Shown piece by piece: positions 23,512-24,596 of a stretch of 24,596 nucleotides of DNA; the first letter of the stretch is position 1, and every line of letters begins with the position of its first letter. The notes beneath the pieces are model-generated. The model did no database searches, was not told the origin of the DNA, and saw nothing but the letters and a program-made list of their open reading frames with translations. Source of the DNA: Bacteroidales bacterium UBA5219 (lineage in GTDB: Bacteria > Bacteroidota > Bacteroidia > Bacteroidales > ML635J-15); NCBI GenBank assembly GCA_002412425.1, contig DHVB01000057.1, positions 532-25,127 on the forward strand, read 5' to 3'. Both the position numbers and the translations under genes were made by a program.

Positions 23512-23871
23512 ATGAATATTTTTATTGGAAGCTTACCTTACTCAGTGAAGGACAGCGATTTACAATCATTCTTCGAAGAGTACGGAGAAGTTAGCGTAGT
23601 AAGAATTATTACTGACAAATTTACAGGAAAAAGCAAAGGCTATGGTTTTGTAGAAATGAAAGACGATGAGGCTGCTAAAAAAGCTATTGAAGAATTAAAC
23701 GGTGCAGAACTTGAAGGACGCACAATTGTTGTTAGTCAAGCACACGAAAGAACAGAAAATCATAATGAGAGAAAAGGACATTATAACCCTAAACGTCGTG
23801 AACATACACAAAGACGTGGAGATTATAAACAAAATTATACAAACAAAAAACATGATGATTTTGAAGAATAA
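23512..23871 (+). CDS. RRM-domain RNA-binding protein
   Basis: The 119-residue product has a single RNA recognition motif at about 1-78 with RNP2 IFIGSLP at 3-9 and RNP1 KSKGYGFVEM at 43-52, including the aromatic residues that stack on RNA bases. The tail (about 79-119) is charged and rich in Arg, His, Lys and Asn, ending in an acidic DDFEE. This is the common bacterial Rbp form, used in cyanobacteria and Bacteroidota for post-transcriptional control. It stands alone with its own promoter and ends before a strong terminator. Confidence 0.95.
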   Translation: MNIFIGSLPYSVKDSDLQSFFEEYGEVSVVRIITDKFTGKSKGYGFVEMKDDEAAKKAIEELNGAELEGRTIVVSQAHERTENHNERKGHYNPKRREHTQRRGDYKQNYTNKKHDDFEE

Positions 23872-24024
23872 GATAAAATTTTAAATCTACTTATTCTATT
23901 TCCTCTTTTTTTAAAACTCTAACACTAAAATACATACAAAGCGATTGAACTGAATGTTGAAGTCGGTAATTGGATATTTATAAGATGATAAAATATTTCC
24001 TGTTAGTTCGGAATATTAGGAACA

Positions 24025-24057
24025 AAAAAAGTTATCCTGAATTGGGATAACTTTTTT
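24025..24057. terminator. Bidirectional intrinsic terminator
   Basis: GTTATCC (24031-24037) pairs with GGATAAC (24045-24051) around a 7-base loop, with six A before and six T after the stem. It works in both directions and sits between the convergent RRM and lipoprotein genes. The rest of the 208-base gap from 23872 shows nothing clear. Confidence 0.9.
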
Positions 24058-24079
24058 ATCTTTTAAAAAATTCTGCTTT

Positions 24080-24460
24080 TTACATAAAGCCTTCAAAACT
24101 AATTTTTTCAAATCCCTCGCACTCGAATAATTTACCCATTGCTTCTTCAAAAGCGGTACCTAATTTTTCGTTTTCTTCAGTATCAAGATATTCTTCAAAT
24201 TCTTTTTGAGCTTCTTCGTTATCTTTATATTTTTCGTCTACTTTTTTTACGAAATCAAAAAATTCTTTAAGCCCATCATTAATTTTTTTAGCTTCATCGT
24301 CAGCGATTGTTTTGTCTTCAGCAGCTTTGTTTATTGTCGCTGTAAGGTCTTGAGTTAATTTTAACATTTTTTTAGCGTCTGCAGTAGGACCACTTCCACC
24401 ACAAGAAACAAGGCATAAAGCAAATGCCACAATTGCTACTAATAATCCAATTCTTTTCAT
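24080..24460 (-). CDS. Putative lipoprotein of unknown function
   Basis: The 126-residue product has a lipoprotein signal peptide, MKRIGLLVAIVAFALCLVSC, with the lipidated Cys at 20 in LVSC. A Gly/Ser linker (GGSGPTADA) follows, then an acidic, helix-rich domain full of Glu, Asp and Lys with no Pro after residue 25, which suggests a helical bundle. I do not recognise the family. It would be anchored in the inner or outer membrane. It is transcribed alone towards the terminator at 24025-24057. No TAnnTTTG box is clear upstream. The 136 bases to the window end hold no gene that I can see. Confidence 0.8.
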   Translation of the reverse strand: MKRIGLLVAIVAFALCLVSCGGSGPTADAKKMLKLTQDLTATINKAAEDKTIADDEAKKINDGLKEFFDFVKKVDEKYKDNEEAQKEFEEYLDTEENEKLGTAFEEAMGKLFECEGFEKISFEGFM

Positions 24461-24596
24461 AAATTTAAATTTAATTTTGTTAATAATAATTTAGGTGTAA
24501 AGGAAATACAATTAATAATAAAAACCAAATTCTTGTTATAAACTTTATTCTATATATGTATAAAAAAGGCGATGTCTCATAAGTGTCAAACTGCTT

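Noticed and set aside
24564..24596. Possible insertion-sequence end at the right edge
   Set aside because: The last bases looked like an IS terminus, but no inverted partner, target duplication or transposase is visible in the window.

Overview
The window looks like a chromosomal segment of an AT-rich member of the Bacteroidota. The evidence is a type IX secretion C-terminal sorting domain (4362-4590, minus), a gldH lipoprotein gene, a holB-ricT-gldH run, a DUF177-rpmF-plsX-fabH run, promoters of the Bacteroidota TAnnTTTG type, and almost no Shine-Dalgarno sequences. The sequence does not settle the genus; an uncultured Bacteroidales-like organism is my guess.

Region 1 (1-8803) is an accessory, defence-type island, all on the minus strand. 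Read in the direction of transcription (right to left) it holds a Fic protein, an AbiEi/AbiEii-like toxin-antitoxin pair, a frameshifted T9SS-sorted beta-propeller gene, a short winged-helix gene remnant, an RloA/RloB ATPase-TOPRIM pair, and the type I methyltransferase gene hsdM. hsdM is coupled by an ATGA overlap to a GIY-YIG nuclease gene that runs off the left edge. The main structural observation is that three of these modules sit between direct repeats: 41 bp around rloAB, about 37 bp (imperfect) around the propeller gene, and about 230 bp (about 97% identical) around fic. A related motif also lies upstream of fic. This looks like stepwise, cassette-like growth of an island beside fabH. 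The fic promoter carries two triplets of an 11-bp-spaced repeat, which looks like an autoregulatory operator.

Region 2 (8817-15133, minus) is housekeeping: purD, a DUF6427-type membrane protein, an orphan histidine kinase, DUF177 (YceD-like), rpmF, plsX and fabH. The last four link ribosomal protein L32 to the start of fatty acid and phospholipid synthesis.

Region 3 (15260-18752, plus) holds dapD, a GT4 glycosyltransferase, tsaC and prmC. These cover lysine/cell-wall precursors, glycan synthesis and two translation-linked modifications. A divergent promoter region separates it from purD.

Region 4 (18753-24596) holds an intergenic repeat patch, a minus-strand AEC permease, then plus-strand holB, ricT, gldH and trmB, a cold-shock-like RRM protein, a strong bidirectional terminator, and a minus-strand lipoprotein of unknown function. 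Short dispersed repeats of the AGTTAAAAG type occur at the 3' ends of fabH and prmC and inside the fic-flanking repeats. No tRNA, rRNA, CRISPR array or transposase gene was found.
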